DNA of 28,034 nucleotides, taken from a virus. Shown piece after piece: positions 5,823 to 13,477 of this stretch. Numbering within the stretch: position 1 is the first letter of the stretch; every line of letters starts with the position of its first letter. The notes below the pieces were generated by a model. The model made no database searches, was not told where the DNA came from, and saw only the letters and a list, made by a program, of their open reading frames with translations. Both the position numbers and the translations under genes were made by a program. The stretch lies in the IMG/VR virus record IMGVR_UViG_3300042309_001896, positions 1 to 28,034 of that record; one strand, 5' to 3'.

Positions 5823-6026
5823 ATGAAACGCAGCAGAGACGATTTCGATCGTGAAAAGAAGCTTAGAAAAATCGTTAAGGGGACCGATAAAGCAGCTAAG
5901 CATCGAAAAAGCCTATATAATATGTTATCCAGTGATGAAGATAATGATGATCTGGATGACGATCAAGGTGAAGTTGGTAAACATTATGGTTATCATGGTA
6001 ACAATAATTATACTAAACAACGCTAA
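5823..6026 (+). CDS. Small highly charged phage protein
   Basis: A 67-residue protein with a basic N-terminal half (KRSRDDFDREKKLRKIVKG, then AAKHRKS) and an acidic middle (SSDEDNDDLDDD), ending in a Gly/His/Asn-rich tail. AAAGGAG at about 5802-5808 is rather far from ATG 5823. The gene fills the space between the coiled-coil gene and gp32. An overlapping frame from 5851 to 6072 runs into gp32 and has no comparable support. Function unknown; the charge pattern would suit a nucleic-acid or polymerase-binding peptide. Confidence 0.58.
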   Translation: MKRSRDDFDREKKLRKIVKGTDKAAKHRKSLYNMLSSDEDNDDLDDDQGEVGKHYGYHGNNNYTKQR

Positions 6027-6062
6027 TACATCGCAAATACAACGTTTATACGGAGAATACAA

Positions 6063-6956
6063 ATGGCACTAGATTTTGCAGCCCTGAAAAAGAACCGTGG
6101 TAATTTCGGTGACCTTATGAAAGAGGTCGAAAAAATTGCACAACCTGTAACACAGGAGTCTCAAAAGGATGACCGCTTCTGGCAACCAGAAGTAGATAAA
6201 GCCGGAAATGGCTCTGCGGTTATTCGCTTCCTACCCCCCTCCAAAGGTGAAGAGCTTCCTTGGGTTCGTATCTGGAATCACGGCTTCCAAGGACCTACAG
6301 GTAAGTGGTATATTGAGAACTCTCTCACCACGCTAGGCAAGCCTGATCCTGTTTCTGAGCTTAATACTGAGCTTTGGAATTCTGGTATTGAGGCTAATAA
6401 GGACCTGGTACGTAAGCAGAAACGTCGCCTGACTTATATTTCGAATATATACGTTGTTAAGGATCCTGCGCATCCTGAGAACGAAGGTAAAGTATTCCTT
6501 TATAAGTTCGGTAAGAAAATCTTCGATAAGATTAAAGATGTAATGCAGCCTCAATTCGAAGATGAAGAGCCTATTAACCCTTTCGATTTCTGGAAGGGTG
6601 CAAACTTCAAGCTCAAGATTCGTAATGTAGAAGGCTATCGTAATTATGATAAGTCTTCGTTTGATTCATCCTCACCTTTGGCAGAAGATGATGATCTTGA
6701 AGCAATTTGGACTAAGCAGCATTCGCTGGTTGAGTTCCTTGATCCTAAGAACTTCAAGTCTTATGAAGAGCTGAAGGCTAAGTTGGACTCTGTACTTAAC
6801 GGTTCAGCAGCTAGCATGCCGCGCGCTGAAGAAGTTAAGTTGGCAGATAAGCCTGTTGTAACGGCTGCTGCTAAACCAGCACCAAAGAAACAAGTCGATT
6901 TTGATGACGATGATGAGTCGCTGTCATACTTTGCTAAACTAGCAAACGACGAGTAA
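6063..6956 (+). CDS. 32: gp32-like single-stranded DNA-binding protein
   Basis: A 297-residue homologue of T4 gp32 (301 residues), which coats single-stranded DNA in replication, recombination and repair. The basic N-terminal segment (LDFAALKKNRGNF) serves cooperativity. The OB-fold core includes GSAVIRFLPPSKGEELPWVR, KWYIENSLTTLGKPDPVSEL and NPFDFWKGANFKLKIRN. The acidic C-terminal tail (DFDDDDESLSYF...) is the usual partner-binding tail. The protein contains no cysteine at all, so the T4 zinc site (one His, three Cys) is missing. CGGAG sets ATG 6063. A strong terminator follows the stop. Confidence 0.92.
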   Translation: MALDFAALKKNRGNFGDLMKEVEKIAQPVTQESQKDDRFWQPEVDKAGNGSAVIRFLPPSKGEELPWVRIWNHGFQGPTGKWYIENSLTTLGKPDPVSELNTELWNSGIEANKDLVRKQKRRLTYISNIYVVKDPAHPENEGKVFLYKFGKKIFDKIKDVMQPQFEDEEPINPFDFWKGANFKLKIRNVEGYRNYDKSSFDSSSPLAEDDDLEAIWTKQHSLVEFLDPKNFKSYEELKAKLDSVLNGSAASMPRAEEVKLADKPVVTAAAKPAPKKQVDFDDDDESLSYFAKLANDE

Positions 6957-6962
6957 TTTTTC

Positions 6963-6983
6963 GGCCCCGTCTGGGGCCTTTTT
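6963..6983 (+). terminator. Intrinsic terminator after gp32
   Basis: GGCCCC (6963-6968), loop GTCT, GGGGCC (6973-6978), then TTTTT to 6983. A short but very GC-rich stem directly after the gp32 stop, closing the replication gene group. Confidence 0.88.
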
Positions 6984-6997
6984 CATAGGGAGAAAAA

Positions 6998-7225
6998 ATG
7001 AAGTACCTTATCGCACTAGTAGCATCTATGTTTATGCTTTCTGCATATGCCAGCGATGCAAAGAAGGAAGAAAAGAAGGAACCAGCTAAGGCTGCTGAAG
7101 TAAAGAAAGATGATAAGAAGGCTGACGCTAAGGCAGAACCAAAGGTAAAGAAGCCTTGTAAGGAAGGTCAGACCGAAGAGAAGGACGGCTGTCACGAAGT
7201 AAAGAAAGCCGAAAAGAAGAAGTAA
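6998..7225 (+). CDS. Secreted lysine/alanine-rich small protein
   Basis: A 75-residue protein with a typical signal peptide: MKYL, a hydrophobic core (IALVASMFMLSA) and an AYA-S cleavage site near residue 19. The mature part is over a third Lys, with Ala and Glu in short KKxxK-type repeats, and holds two cysteines (KKPCKEG and DGCHEV) that could form one disulfide. It would be exported to the periplasm or beyond. AGGGAG precedes ATG 6998. Terminators bound it on both sides, so it looks like a separate cassette. Such proteins are common in bacteria, and it may have been taken from a host. Function unknown. Confidence 0.75.
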   Translation: MKYLIALVASMFMLSAYASDAKKEEKKEPAKAAEVKKDDKKADAKAEPKVKKPCKEGQTEEKDGCHEVKKAEKKK

Positions 7226-7227
7226 AG

Positions 7228-7251
7228 AAAAGCCCCGTAAGGGGCTTTTTT
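7228..7251. terminator. Bidirectional terminator between convergent operons
   Basis: AAAAGCCCC (7228-7236), loop GTAA, GGGGCTTTT (7241-7249), with T-runs readable on both strands. It lies where the + strand early region meets the - strand tail operon and overlaps the stop codon of the tape-measure gene. It probably ends both transcripts. Confidence 0.88.
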
Positions 7252-9727
7252 AATATACGGCTATTCTATCTAAGTAACGCGAAAGAGAAGAGCTTGAATT
7301 AGTTCTAGGCTCGGCTTTAACTGGCACGTACTTTGTTGTATTGGTAGTAGTAACGTTATTAGAGACAATTGGTGTTACGTTAGTAGGCTTAGAGGATACT
7401 TCTCTATTTAAATCTTTATTTTCGATAGAATCTTTTACAACGGATAGACCTTTTGCACCTGGGGAAACCGGGGTAAGCGACTCCTCTGGTGACTTAATAC
7501 CGGCTTCAACCTCTTTACTCACCTCTCTGCTCATTTTAATGTTGGCCATTAGCTTTTCAGCTTCTTCAGTTTTGCCTTCTTTAGCCAGCTTTTGAATCTT
7601 GAAATAATCTGATTTAGAAACATCCATTTCTTCACCAGAAGCCCCAGCTACCTTATAGGTATCTGATTTAAATAAGCTACCTGAAGCAATACGTCTACCA
7701 AGTATTGAGCCTGTCTTTTGCTCTTGTGAGGATATGTCTCTACCTTCTACTTTACCGGTAGTAACTCTAGATTTTTCTGAGCTACCGGAGAATCCACCTA
7801 CCTCTAACCCTTTAGCAGAGAATAAAGAACCAAGCGTTGTACTACCCAGTACAGATTTCTCAGCTACTGTACCGCCTTTCATTTCCGTAGTACTAGTAGT
7901 TACACCACCCTGTGATATTTCTTTTTGTGTAAGCTCTTCTTTGGCGCTTATAGCTTGTGTAGCTAATTTATTTGCAGAAGGGTCCGCGGTCTTTATCTCA
8001 TCAGTAACTTGCTTGCTTATCTTATTATACTTGTCATAATCTGTAATGTTGCCGTCTTTATCGATAATTCCGGCTTCTTTAGCACGTTTATTAATTTCTT
8101 GGTCTTTGTTCTGGAACGCAAGGGTGCCACCAGTTCCGCGATTGTAGGTATCTTTAATTTCAGCTTTTTTATTACTAAACCAATCGCTGATGCCTTTACC
8201 TAGTGAGCTAGCTTTTTCTCCGACGTAGTTAATGCCTTCGCCTACTTTTTCACCAACATACTTACCAGCTTTGGTACCACCAAATGCTCCTAGAGCACCA
8301 CCTGCAATTGTACCAACACCAGCACCTATAGCCGTACCAACCGGGCCTCCTACGAATGTACCGATAGTTGCACCAAGCTTGGCACCAGCCATACCACCAG
8401 CAATTGCGCCGCCAGCTAAACCTGTACCCTCGCCTACAGCTCCTGATTTTTCTACTGTGGCGGTATTACCTATTTCTTTTCTTTGTTCAGCAGCTTGTTC
8501 TGAAGTAAGTTCACCTGCGTCTACTTTTGCCTGTACTTCTTCTAACTTAGCTTGCTTGGAGTCTTCAGCCGCAGTATAACCTTTATATGCAGTATATGCG
8601 CCTAGTCCAACTGCAGCAGCTGCACCTAAAGCTTTACCAGCTCCTGAGCCTGCAAACCTAGCTGCTTTAGCACCTGCTCCTAGAGCAGCCGATCCTGCAG
8701 CCTTAGCACCTCTGCCTAAGGCACCTAGAGCCTTTTTACCAAAACCTAGTCCAGCGTCTAACAAGCTAGGTCCCCCGTCTTCAGATTCTTTTTCTAAAGC
8801 TGCACCTTTCTTACCTGCTGATTGATCTTGCAATTCAGCCGGTGTTTTAGGAGCTAGAGCATCTCTTATTTCTTGAAGAGTTTTTAACTGTTCTTTAGTA
8901 GTACCCAGTAACTGCTTAGATAGATCTAAATCTTGTTTAGCATAATCAGCTTGAGCCTCGGTAGCGGAAACAACATTATCTGATTCCGGATTTTCAGGGG
9001 ATTCAACTTTTTGTCTATCACTCGATATTTTCTGTTCACGTTCTTTCTTAATCACATCTTTAGGTGGTTTCTGGAACACCCCATATCCGGGCTCCTCAGA
9101 CTTACCATCAGTTAAAAAGAATTTTATACCGCTTTTAAGTTCCTCGAAGAAACCTTGATACTTAGTTTTTTCTATGTCAGCATTAGGTTCTTCTGGTGCA
9201 CCTAGGGCACGGGGTACTTTACTACCCGAAGTAATATCAATAGGTGTAAGTTTAAGCTTATTACCTTCAGATTCACGAACGCGTTTACCCTGCCCGGTCA
9301 AGCGATCAGCCGCAGTTTCAAAATCTACATAACCACCTTTTTTAATCTCTTTACCAGATACAACACTAGTTATTTCTCTACCACTAGTATTTCTATACTG
9401 AGCGCTTTCCTTATCATATTCTAAACTACCTTCGTTAATTTTTCTAATTATAGAAAGCTCTTCTAAAGACTTAGTTAGAAGCTGGGTTTGATTGTCTATG
9501 CCTCTTAGCATCTGACTAAAGTCTACTCCTATAACGCTAGTCCTAATGCCCTTAAGTTCGGTATTAATAGAATCTAACTGTTTTTCACGCTTGTCATTAT
9601 CTTCACCAGCAATCTCTCTCTCGGCTTTTAGCTGAAAGAGTTGCGTAGCAAACTGCTGACTGTTTTGCTTTTTAATATCTTCTAAAAACTTAGCAAAACT
9701 TGGATCGCTGGCTGATGGTGATTGCAT
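7250..9727 (-). CDS. Tape-measure-like tail protein
   Basis: An 825-residue protein, the largest here. The first 110 residues are helical and coiled-coil-like. The middle (about 180-320) is charged. Two Gly/Ala-rich hydrophobic stretches follow (about 321-385 and 430-485), and the C-terminal half is polar and Ser/Lys/Glu-rich. Such hydrophobic stretches flanked by helical regions, plus the position directly after the gp26/gp51-like pair, fit a tail tape measure (the role of T4 gp29). It shows no clear sequence match to gp29. At about 1.5 angstrom per residue it would set a tail of roughly 120 nm. It starts three bases after the gp51-like stop, without a strong ribosome site, which suggests translational coupling. 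Confidence 0.62.
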   Translation of the reverse strand: MQSPSASDPSFAKFLEDIKKQNSQQFATQLFQLKAEREIAGEDNDKREKQLDSINTELKGIRTSVIGVDFSQMLRGIDNQTQLLTKSLEELSIIRKINEGSLEYDKESAQYRNTSGREITSVVSGKEIKKGGYVDFETAADRLTGQGKRVRESEGNKLKLTPIDITSGSKVPRALGAPEEPNADIEKTKYQGFFEELKSGIKFFLTDGKSEEPGYGVFQKPPKDVIKKEREQKISSDRQKVESPENPESDNVVSATEAQADYAKQDLDLSKQLLGTTKEQLKTLQEIRDALAPKTPAELQDQSAGKKGAALEKESEDGGPSLLDAGLGFGKKALGALGRGAKAAGSAALGAGAKAARFAGSGAGKALGAAAAVGLGAYTAYKGYTAAEDSKQAKLEEVQAKVDAGELTSEQAAEQRKEIGNTATVEKSGAVGEGTGLAGGAIAGGMAGAKLGATIGTFVGGPVGTAIGAGVGTIAGGALGAFGGTKAGKYVGEKVGEGINYVGEKASSLGKGISDWFSNKKAEIKDTYNRGTGGTLAFQNKDQEINKRAKEAGIIDKDGNITDYDKYNKISKQVTDEIKTADPSANKLATQAISAKEELTQKEISQGGVTTSTTEMKGGTVAEKSVLGSTTLGSLFSAKGLEVGGFSGSSEKSRVTTGKVEGRDISSQEQKTGSILGRRIASGSLFKSDTYKVAGASGEEMDVSKSDYFKIQKLAKEGKTEEAEKLMANIKMSREVSKEVEAGIKSPEESLTPVSPGAKGLSVVKDSIENKDLNREVSSKPTNVTPIVSNNVTTTNTTKYVPVKAEPRTNSSSSLSRYLDRIAVY

Positions 9728-9730
9728 AGC

Positions 9731-9934
9731 TTATGTGTTCTTTGCGTTTTGTTTAAGCATTCTTAATTTTTCATTTTCAGTTTTAATATATTCAACAAGT
9801 AAGGATACGTAAACTTCCCTTTCCCAAGGCATCATATTTTCTAACTCTGTTAAACTATACTTGTGATGTTGCATGAGTGAAAAGTTTAAAGTAAAGTAGT
9901 TAGCTAGATTATCTTGAGAAAGGGTTATACGAAA
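9731..9934 (-). CDS. 51: gp51-like frame, probably made by -1 frameshift from gp26
   Basis: Read leftwards in the -1 frame from the slippery site, this gives 67 residues: FRITLSQDNLANYFTLNFSL, then MQHHKYSLTELENMMPWERE, then VYVSLLVEYI and a Lys/Glu-rich helix. The PWERE-VY core resembles small gp51-like tail/baseplate chaperones of T4-like phages. An internal ATG exists at 9874 (47 residues), but it has no ribosome site and would drop the NYFTLNFSL block, which I also regard as family-like. The protein is therefore likely to be the C-terminal extension of gp26 after frameshifting. It sits between gp26 and the tape measure, as tail assembly chaperones do. A stand-alone product from 9874 is the main alternative. 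Confidence 0.65.
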   Translation of the reverse strand, partial: FRITLSQDNLANYFTLNFSLMQHHKYSLTELENMMPWEREVYVSLLVEYIKTENEKLRMLKQNAKNT

Positions 9935-10620
9935 AAATTTTGTAAGCCTTCTAACTTAGATACATTATGCTTTCCACACTTAGGGCAGTCAGCTTCTATC
10001 GTTTGAACTACCTTAGGAGCGGTAACGAAAAATTCTTCAACTTTTTCAAACTGCTGTTTTGTTAAAGAAAATACAAATTCTTCTAGTTCTTCTTTGGTAT
10101 GGTCTTTAACGTCCCAGTAGTTTTCGGTGTCATAGATACCTTTAATACTTTCTAAGATAAGCTCAATAACTTTGGCATTATTATTTGAACCGAACACATC
10201 AATTACTTTTTCAAGTGTCGGGTATTTCATTTCAACACCGAAGGTATCATTCAGTTGTATCTTGTTAGAATGATCAGGCTTCTTTTCTATCTTTACGTCC
10301 TCAATGTTGTATGATGTCTCTATCTTATTACCACATTCGCAGTTTAAGATTACATCCACCTGCTCGCCAATAGACTTGGCGCGTAGATGTAAAAATATAA
10401 ACTCTATATCAAAGTGAGCTAACTCATCTACATTGAGCTTATTAAATGTGCATACGTCTACGAGGTCGCGAATAATACGCCAGACTTCTTCGTTTTCTGC
10501 CTCCGACATGGTTAAGAGAACTTTATGCTCCTTAACCAAAAACGGTCTAAACTTTATTTTTTTACCTGTTGAAGGTAAGTTCAATTCAAATACTGGGGAT
10601 TCTAATTTAGGTAAGGCCAT
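9925..10620 (-). CDS. 26: gp26-like baseplate hub / tail assembly protein
   Basis: A 231-residue protein of the T4 gp26 baseplate family (T4 gp26 is 208 residues). The N-terminal region has FELNLPSTGKKIKFRPFLVK and EHKVLLTMSEAENEE. The zinc-ribbon-like pair C94/C96 (NCECGN) and C212/C215 (CPKCGKH) could bind one metal ion. The C-terminus SKLEGLQNFFV contains the codons of the slippery site, nine bases before the stop. In T4 gp26 takes part in the hub pathway. The position before the tape measure suggests an assembly-chaperone role. The gene starts 12 bases after gp54. Confidence 0.85.
   Translation of the reverse strand: MALPKLESPVFELNLPSTGKKIKFRPFLVKEHKVLLTMSEAENEEVWRIIRDLVDVCTFNKLNVDELAHFDIEFIFLHLRAKSIGEQVDVILNCECGNKIETSYNIEDVKIEKKPDHSNKIQLNDTFGVEMKYPTLEKVIDVFGSNNNAKVIELILESIKGIYDTENYWDVKDHTKEELEEFVFSLTKQQFEKVEEFFVTAPKVVQTIEADCPKCGKHNVSKLEGLQNFFV
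9934..9940 (-). promoter_or_regulatory. Putative -1 frameshift slippery heptamer (A AAT TTT)
   Basis: On the - strand the gp26 frame reads CAA AAT TTT TTC GTA TAA. The heptamer A AAT TTT fits the X XXY YYZ rule exactly in the zero frame. Slippage by -1 enters an open frame of 67 codons that ends just before the tape measure. No strong downstream hairpin or pseudoknot is evident, and the zero-frame stop lies nine bases beyond the site. Confidence 0.6.
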
Positions 10621-10632
10621 AATGACTCCATA

Positions 10633-11319
10633 TTATGCAGAAGGGGGCAAATCAGAACCGGGCTCACTAGTCAGTTCTCCGGTTTGCCAATTAAAGGTAT
10701 CTCGAATTTCAGGCACTCTAAAGTCAGCTCTAGGTATTTCAGGTGTAATAACAGCTCTCGGTATAGCTACTGGGTTAACCCTTTCTGGATTTCTCCAGTA
10801 CCTGTAAGCGAATAAAATGTTTAACCTATGAGTTTGATTTGTAGAAGCATTGTTCAATTCTAAAATGTTCATGTTTCTTGGAAATGCTTCGAGTAGCTCT
10901 ACTTCATGCGTTACATTTTCCTGTTCATCAAGCTGTCGTATTAGTATTTTTGTAATGTATTCAGATTGATAGTTAACCTCGAATGTGACGGGGTCAACCA
11001 CGACGTGCATCCAGTCCTCAAAGAATTTTTTTACGGCCATATTTCTATCAACATTAAAAGTCAAAGATATGCCTTCTCCACCATATTCAGATGTAATAGG
11101 TCTTTGATAGGTAGGACCAAAAATCTTTTGCTGTTTTGTAGCTATATTAAGCAACGGAAAGCTAGCTTGCTCGACATACAAACTTACCAACTCACCGTAC
11201 TTAAAGTCACGAAGACCTGGCGGTGGTGCAATCAGCACCTCAAAACGATTAGTTCTTGCAAGGCTTGTTGTGCCTACTGTTGCTAGAAATCTAGTTAGAT
11301 TGAAATTGGCTTTTGCCAT
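10633..11319 (-). CDS. 54: gp54-like baseplate tail-tube initiator
   Basis: A 228-residue protein resembling T4 gp54 (320 residues) and tail-tube-like folds. Features include ARTNRFEVLIAPPPGLRDF, SLYVEQASFPLLNIATKQQK and a FFEDWMHVVVDPVTFEVNYQ segment, then RQLDEQ and FAYRYWRNPERVNP near the end. gp54 caps the baseplate and starts tube polymerisation with gp48. A frame opens earlier at TTG 11346. ATG 11319 is preferred because a GGAAG ribosome site precedes it and it overlaps the upstream stop (TAATG). It is read in the same operon as gp26. Confidence 0.8.
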   Translation of the reverse strand: MAKANFNLTRFLATVGTTSLARTNRFEVLIAPPPGLRDFKYGELVSLYVEQASFPLLNIATKQQKIFGPTYQRPITSEYGGEGISLTFNVDRNMAVKKFFEDWMHVVVDPVTFEVNYQSEYITKILIRQLDEQENVTHEVELLEAFPRNMNILELNNASTNQTHRLNILFAYRYWRNPERVNPVAIPRAVITPEIPRADFRVPEIRDTFNWQTGELTSEPGSDLPPSA

Positions 11320-11888
11320 TAATATTTCTTCCTTGAGTCTTCCCAAACCGCAGTCTTATTCGCTCCTACGAATCTTTCGACAGGTAGCATAGCAGCGGTA
11401 ATCCAATCTGGATATTGTACCTGTAAAAACCTTGACTTTAACTGCTCGTACAAATAATGTTTTACACAAGCCTTCGCGGGTGCAAATCTGGAAGCACTAT
11501 TCAATAGGCGCCAGTTCAATCTTAATCTATTATCCTCGCTCATTTCTTTCTTTATTGATAGATCATGTAAATAACCTAACAACTTAAAACGAGCGCCATA
11601 AGGTAGATAGTGTAAATTTAAACCAAAAAATCCGTCCTGTACGCTTCTAAAAGGAAGTACAAGTGGGAACATATCCCAGTATGGTAACTTGTCTTGATGC
11701 TTGGCATCGTAGAAAAACATATACATGTTACCTGGTAAAATTCTACTGGTAAGATCAGGCGCATTACTTAATAGTCTATTAGGGGTAATGCTCGATAAAG
11801 ATTTAATCTGCGCCTTGTACCAAGACATAGATTTTTCTTCATCTCCTATCTTAGAGCGTATGTTTAAAAACGGATTTGTTGTAGCCAT
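11319..11888 (-). CDS. Conserved T4-like virion protein, possibly gp2 (DNA end protector)
   Basis: A 189-residue protein with an ILPGNMYMFFYDAKHQDKLP segment, then YWDMFPLVLPFRSVQDGFFG, a GLNLHYLPYGARFKLLGYL core, NSASRFAPAKACVKHYL and a C-terminal AMLPVERFVG. I recall this pattern in T4-like cyanophages, in places annotated as DNA end protector gp2. In T4 gene 2 lies next to gene 4, and here the gp4-like gene is directly upstream, which supports the call. The identification rests on memory and context. A general head-completion or structural role is the safe reading. The stop overlaps the gp54 start. Confidence 0.55.
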   Translation of the reverse strand: MATTNPFLNIRSKIGDEEKSMSWYKAQIKSLSSITPNRLLSNAPDLTSRILPGNMYMFFYDAKHQDKLPYWDMFPLVLPFRSVQDGFFGLNLHYLPYGARFKLLGYLHDLSIKKEMSEDNRLRLNWRLLNSASRFAPAKACVKHYLYEQLKSRFLQVQYPDWITAAMLPVERFVGANKTAVWEDSRKKY

Positions 11889-11899
11889 CTTAATATTTA

Positions 11900-12346
11900 T
11901 TACCGTACTCCGAGGTCTTTTTCTGTAAGAACTAGGAACTTCATGCCTTTAGCTACGCAAAACTCATTAGCTGCCTTCCATTTAGCTTGATTTTGACCGT
12001 ATAAAAATACCTCATCTATAAATTTTTTGGTCTGACGTTTAGGTATTTCCGGCGGCTTGGTAAATTTTTCCGGTTTAATTTCAACTAAGTACTTCATTAT
12101 GTTGCCGTTCTTATCTTTTACCTTAATGTAAAAATCTACAAAGTACCGATGAATTTTGCTATCTAAAGGCGACTTATATGGAATAACCATGGTTTCAGAT
12201 CCCCATTCTAAAACAGATGGGTTGGTATCGCACCATTTCATGAATTTAAGCTCCCATGAAGAGCGATAAATTATTTCATTGAGATCACCGCGATATTTTG
12301 AAGCATTAGTAACGCGATATCTCCCCTTGTAAGTTGCCTTGTACAT
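11900..12346 (-). CDS. 4: gp4-like head completion nuclease
   Basis: A 148-residue homologue of T4 gp4 (150 residues), a head-completion protein with a TnsA-like PD-(D/E)XK fold. Candidate catalytic residues are in order: E32 (RSSWELKF), D71 (RYFVDFYIK) and E89-x-K91 (YLVEIKPEKF). The C-terminal QAKWKAANEFCVAKGMKFLV helix-strand fits the fold. In T4 gp4 is needed before tail joining. It is the first gene of the leftward operon, 27 bases from a TATAAATA late-promoter box on its strand. Confidence 0.88.
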   Translation of the reverse strand: MYKATYKGRYRVTNASKYRGDLNEIIYRSSWELKFMKWCDTNPSVLEWGSETMVIPYKSPLDSKIHRYFVDFYIKVKDKNGNIMKYLVEIKPEKFTKPPEIPKRQTKKFIDEVFLYGQNQAKWKAANEFCVAKGMKFLVLTEKDLGVR

Positions 12347-12351
12347 AACCG

Positions 12352-12359
12352 GATAAATA
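12352..12359 (+). promoter_or_regulatory. T4-type late promoter box, rightward
   Basis: GATAAATA, seven of eight bases of the T4 late consensus TATAAATA, in the 42-base gap before gp48 (ATG 12389). Transcription would start near 12365, leaving room for the gp48 ribosome site (AGGAAC). Confidence 0.45.
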
Positions 12360-12372
12360 TAACATGGTTAAC

Positions 12373-12380
12373 TATTTATA
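12373..12380 (-). promoter_or_regulatory. T4-type late promoter box, leftward
   Basis: The - strand reads TATAAATA, an exact T4 late promoter box, 27 bases before the gp4 start at 12346. It interleaves with the rightward box at 12352-12359, so the two start sites nearly coincide. gp33 at 4759-5025 supplies the expected coactivator. Confidence 0.6.
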
Positions 12381-12388
12381 GGAACCTC

Positions 12389-13477
12389 ATGTCAGCCTAT
12401 ACAGACTATGTCGACAAAGTTCAGAGAGAATACTCCAATCCGACTCAGGATGAACTTGTTGTTGACAGATATAACATTCAGTACACCCAATACCCTTCAG
12501 ATCTTGGCGAGCCGGATCTGAAGCATTTCGTTTTGTTTAATATAAATGTTCGTGGTAAATCTAAACTTGATGAGAGTAAGAGACTTTTTGAAGTAAAACG
12601 AGATCCAGATTCTGCTAATCTTTCGCGTGAACAACTCGGTGCTGACTCCATAAGAAATGTTACGGCTGCAGCTGCGGGCGTGGCGGCCGGTGTTGCAGTT
12701 ACAGCTCTAGCAGATACCGCTGCAAGAGCATTTGGTAAGACAGGTTCAACTGCTAAAGTAGTTACTAAGGTTGTAGGTACTGGGGCAGGTGTAGCAGTTG
12801 CTGGTGCTACATTGGCTTCCGACCTTTTAAAGCCGGACACCATGCATCGAATTTCGGATGCTATAGCACTTCATTTAGACGGTCCTCCTACCGTCAAGTA
12901 TAATATGAATTACGCCAATAAAGACCTTGGCACGTTGTTAGGTGCGCTAGGCGGTGGGTTGTTTGATTCAAAAGGCGCAGTAACTGGCGGCGAGGCAGCT
13001 GCAGCGCTTGGAGCAACTCTAGCTAAATTACCCGGTGCATTTGGTGCAGCTGATGTTCAATCAGCAATGAGTTCTGCGGCTGGTGTGTCACTTAACCCAT
13101 TTAAAGAGACTGTTTTCGAATCCGTAGATTTTAGATCTTTTGGATTTAAATACAAATTCTTTCCAAAGAACAAAAGAGAAACTGATGCTGTATTCTCTAT
13201 TATAAAAAAGTTTAAAGAGCACATGCATCCTCAGCTATCTGAAGGCAAACTATTTTTTATTTACCCTTCTGAATTTCAAATAACTTACTACTACGGCGCT
13301 GGAGAAAATACCTATTTTCATAAATTTAGACCCTGCGCATTAGAGTCTTTAGAAGTTACATATGGTAGTGATCAGTTTACTTCTTTTAAAGATGGTGCCC
13401 CTACAGAAATTAATTTAAGTATGACGTTCAGAGAGCTTGAAATCCTTACTCGCAACATGATAAAGGATAACTACTAA
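12389..13477 (+). CDS. 48: gp48-like baseplate tail-tube cap
   Basis: A 362-residue protein (T4 gp48 is 364) with the tail-tube cap architecture. The N-terminal part contains DRYNIQYTQYPSDLGEPDLK. A long Ala/Gly/Val-rich stretch (about 91-146) is followed by a second Ala-rich region (about 205-235). The C-terminal tube-like domain has FESVDFRSFGFKYKFFPKN, FIYPSEFQITYYYG, FRPCALESLEVTYGS and INLSMTFRELEILTR. gp48 sits under gp54 at the top of the baseplate. AGGAAC precedes ATG 12389. The stop overlaps the gp53 start by one base. Confidence 0.85.
   Translation: MSAYTDYVDKVQREYSNPTQDELVVDRYNIQYTQYPSDLGEPDLKHFVLFNINVRGKSKLDESKRLFEVKRDPDSANLSREQLGADSIRNVTAAAAGVAAGVAVTALADTAARAFGKTGSTAKVVTKVVGTGAGVAVAGATLASDLLKPDTMHRISDAIALHLDGPPTVKYNMNYANKDLGTLLGALGGGLFDSKGAVTGGEAAAALGATLAKLPGAFGAADVQSAMSSAAGVSLNPFKETVFESVDFRSFGFKYKFFPKNKRETDAVFSIIKKFKEHMHPQLSEGKLFFIYPSEFQITYYYGAGENTYFHKFRPCALESLEVTYGSDQFTSFKDGAPTEINLSMTFRELEILTRNMIKDNY

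Noticed and set aside
5851-6072. A 73-codon + frame overlapping the small charged gene and the gp32 start.
   Set aside because: It is Ile/Met-rich by translating AT-rich sequence in the wrong frame, runs into gp32, and conflicts with the better-supported frame from 5823.
7341-8579. Several + strand frames of 60-115 codons across the tape-measure gene.
   Set aside because: They are antisense shadows with Ala/Pro/Ser-rich low-complexity content mirroring the Gly/Ala-rich tape measure, and have no ribosome sites.
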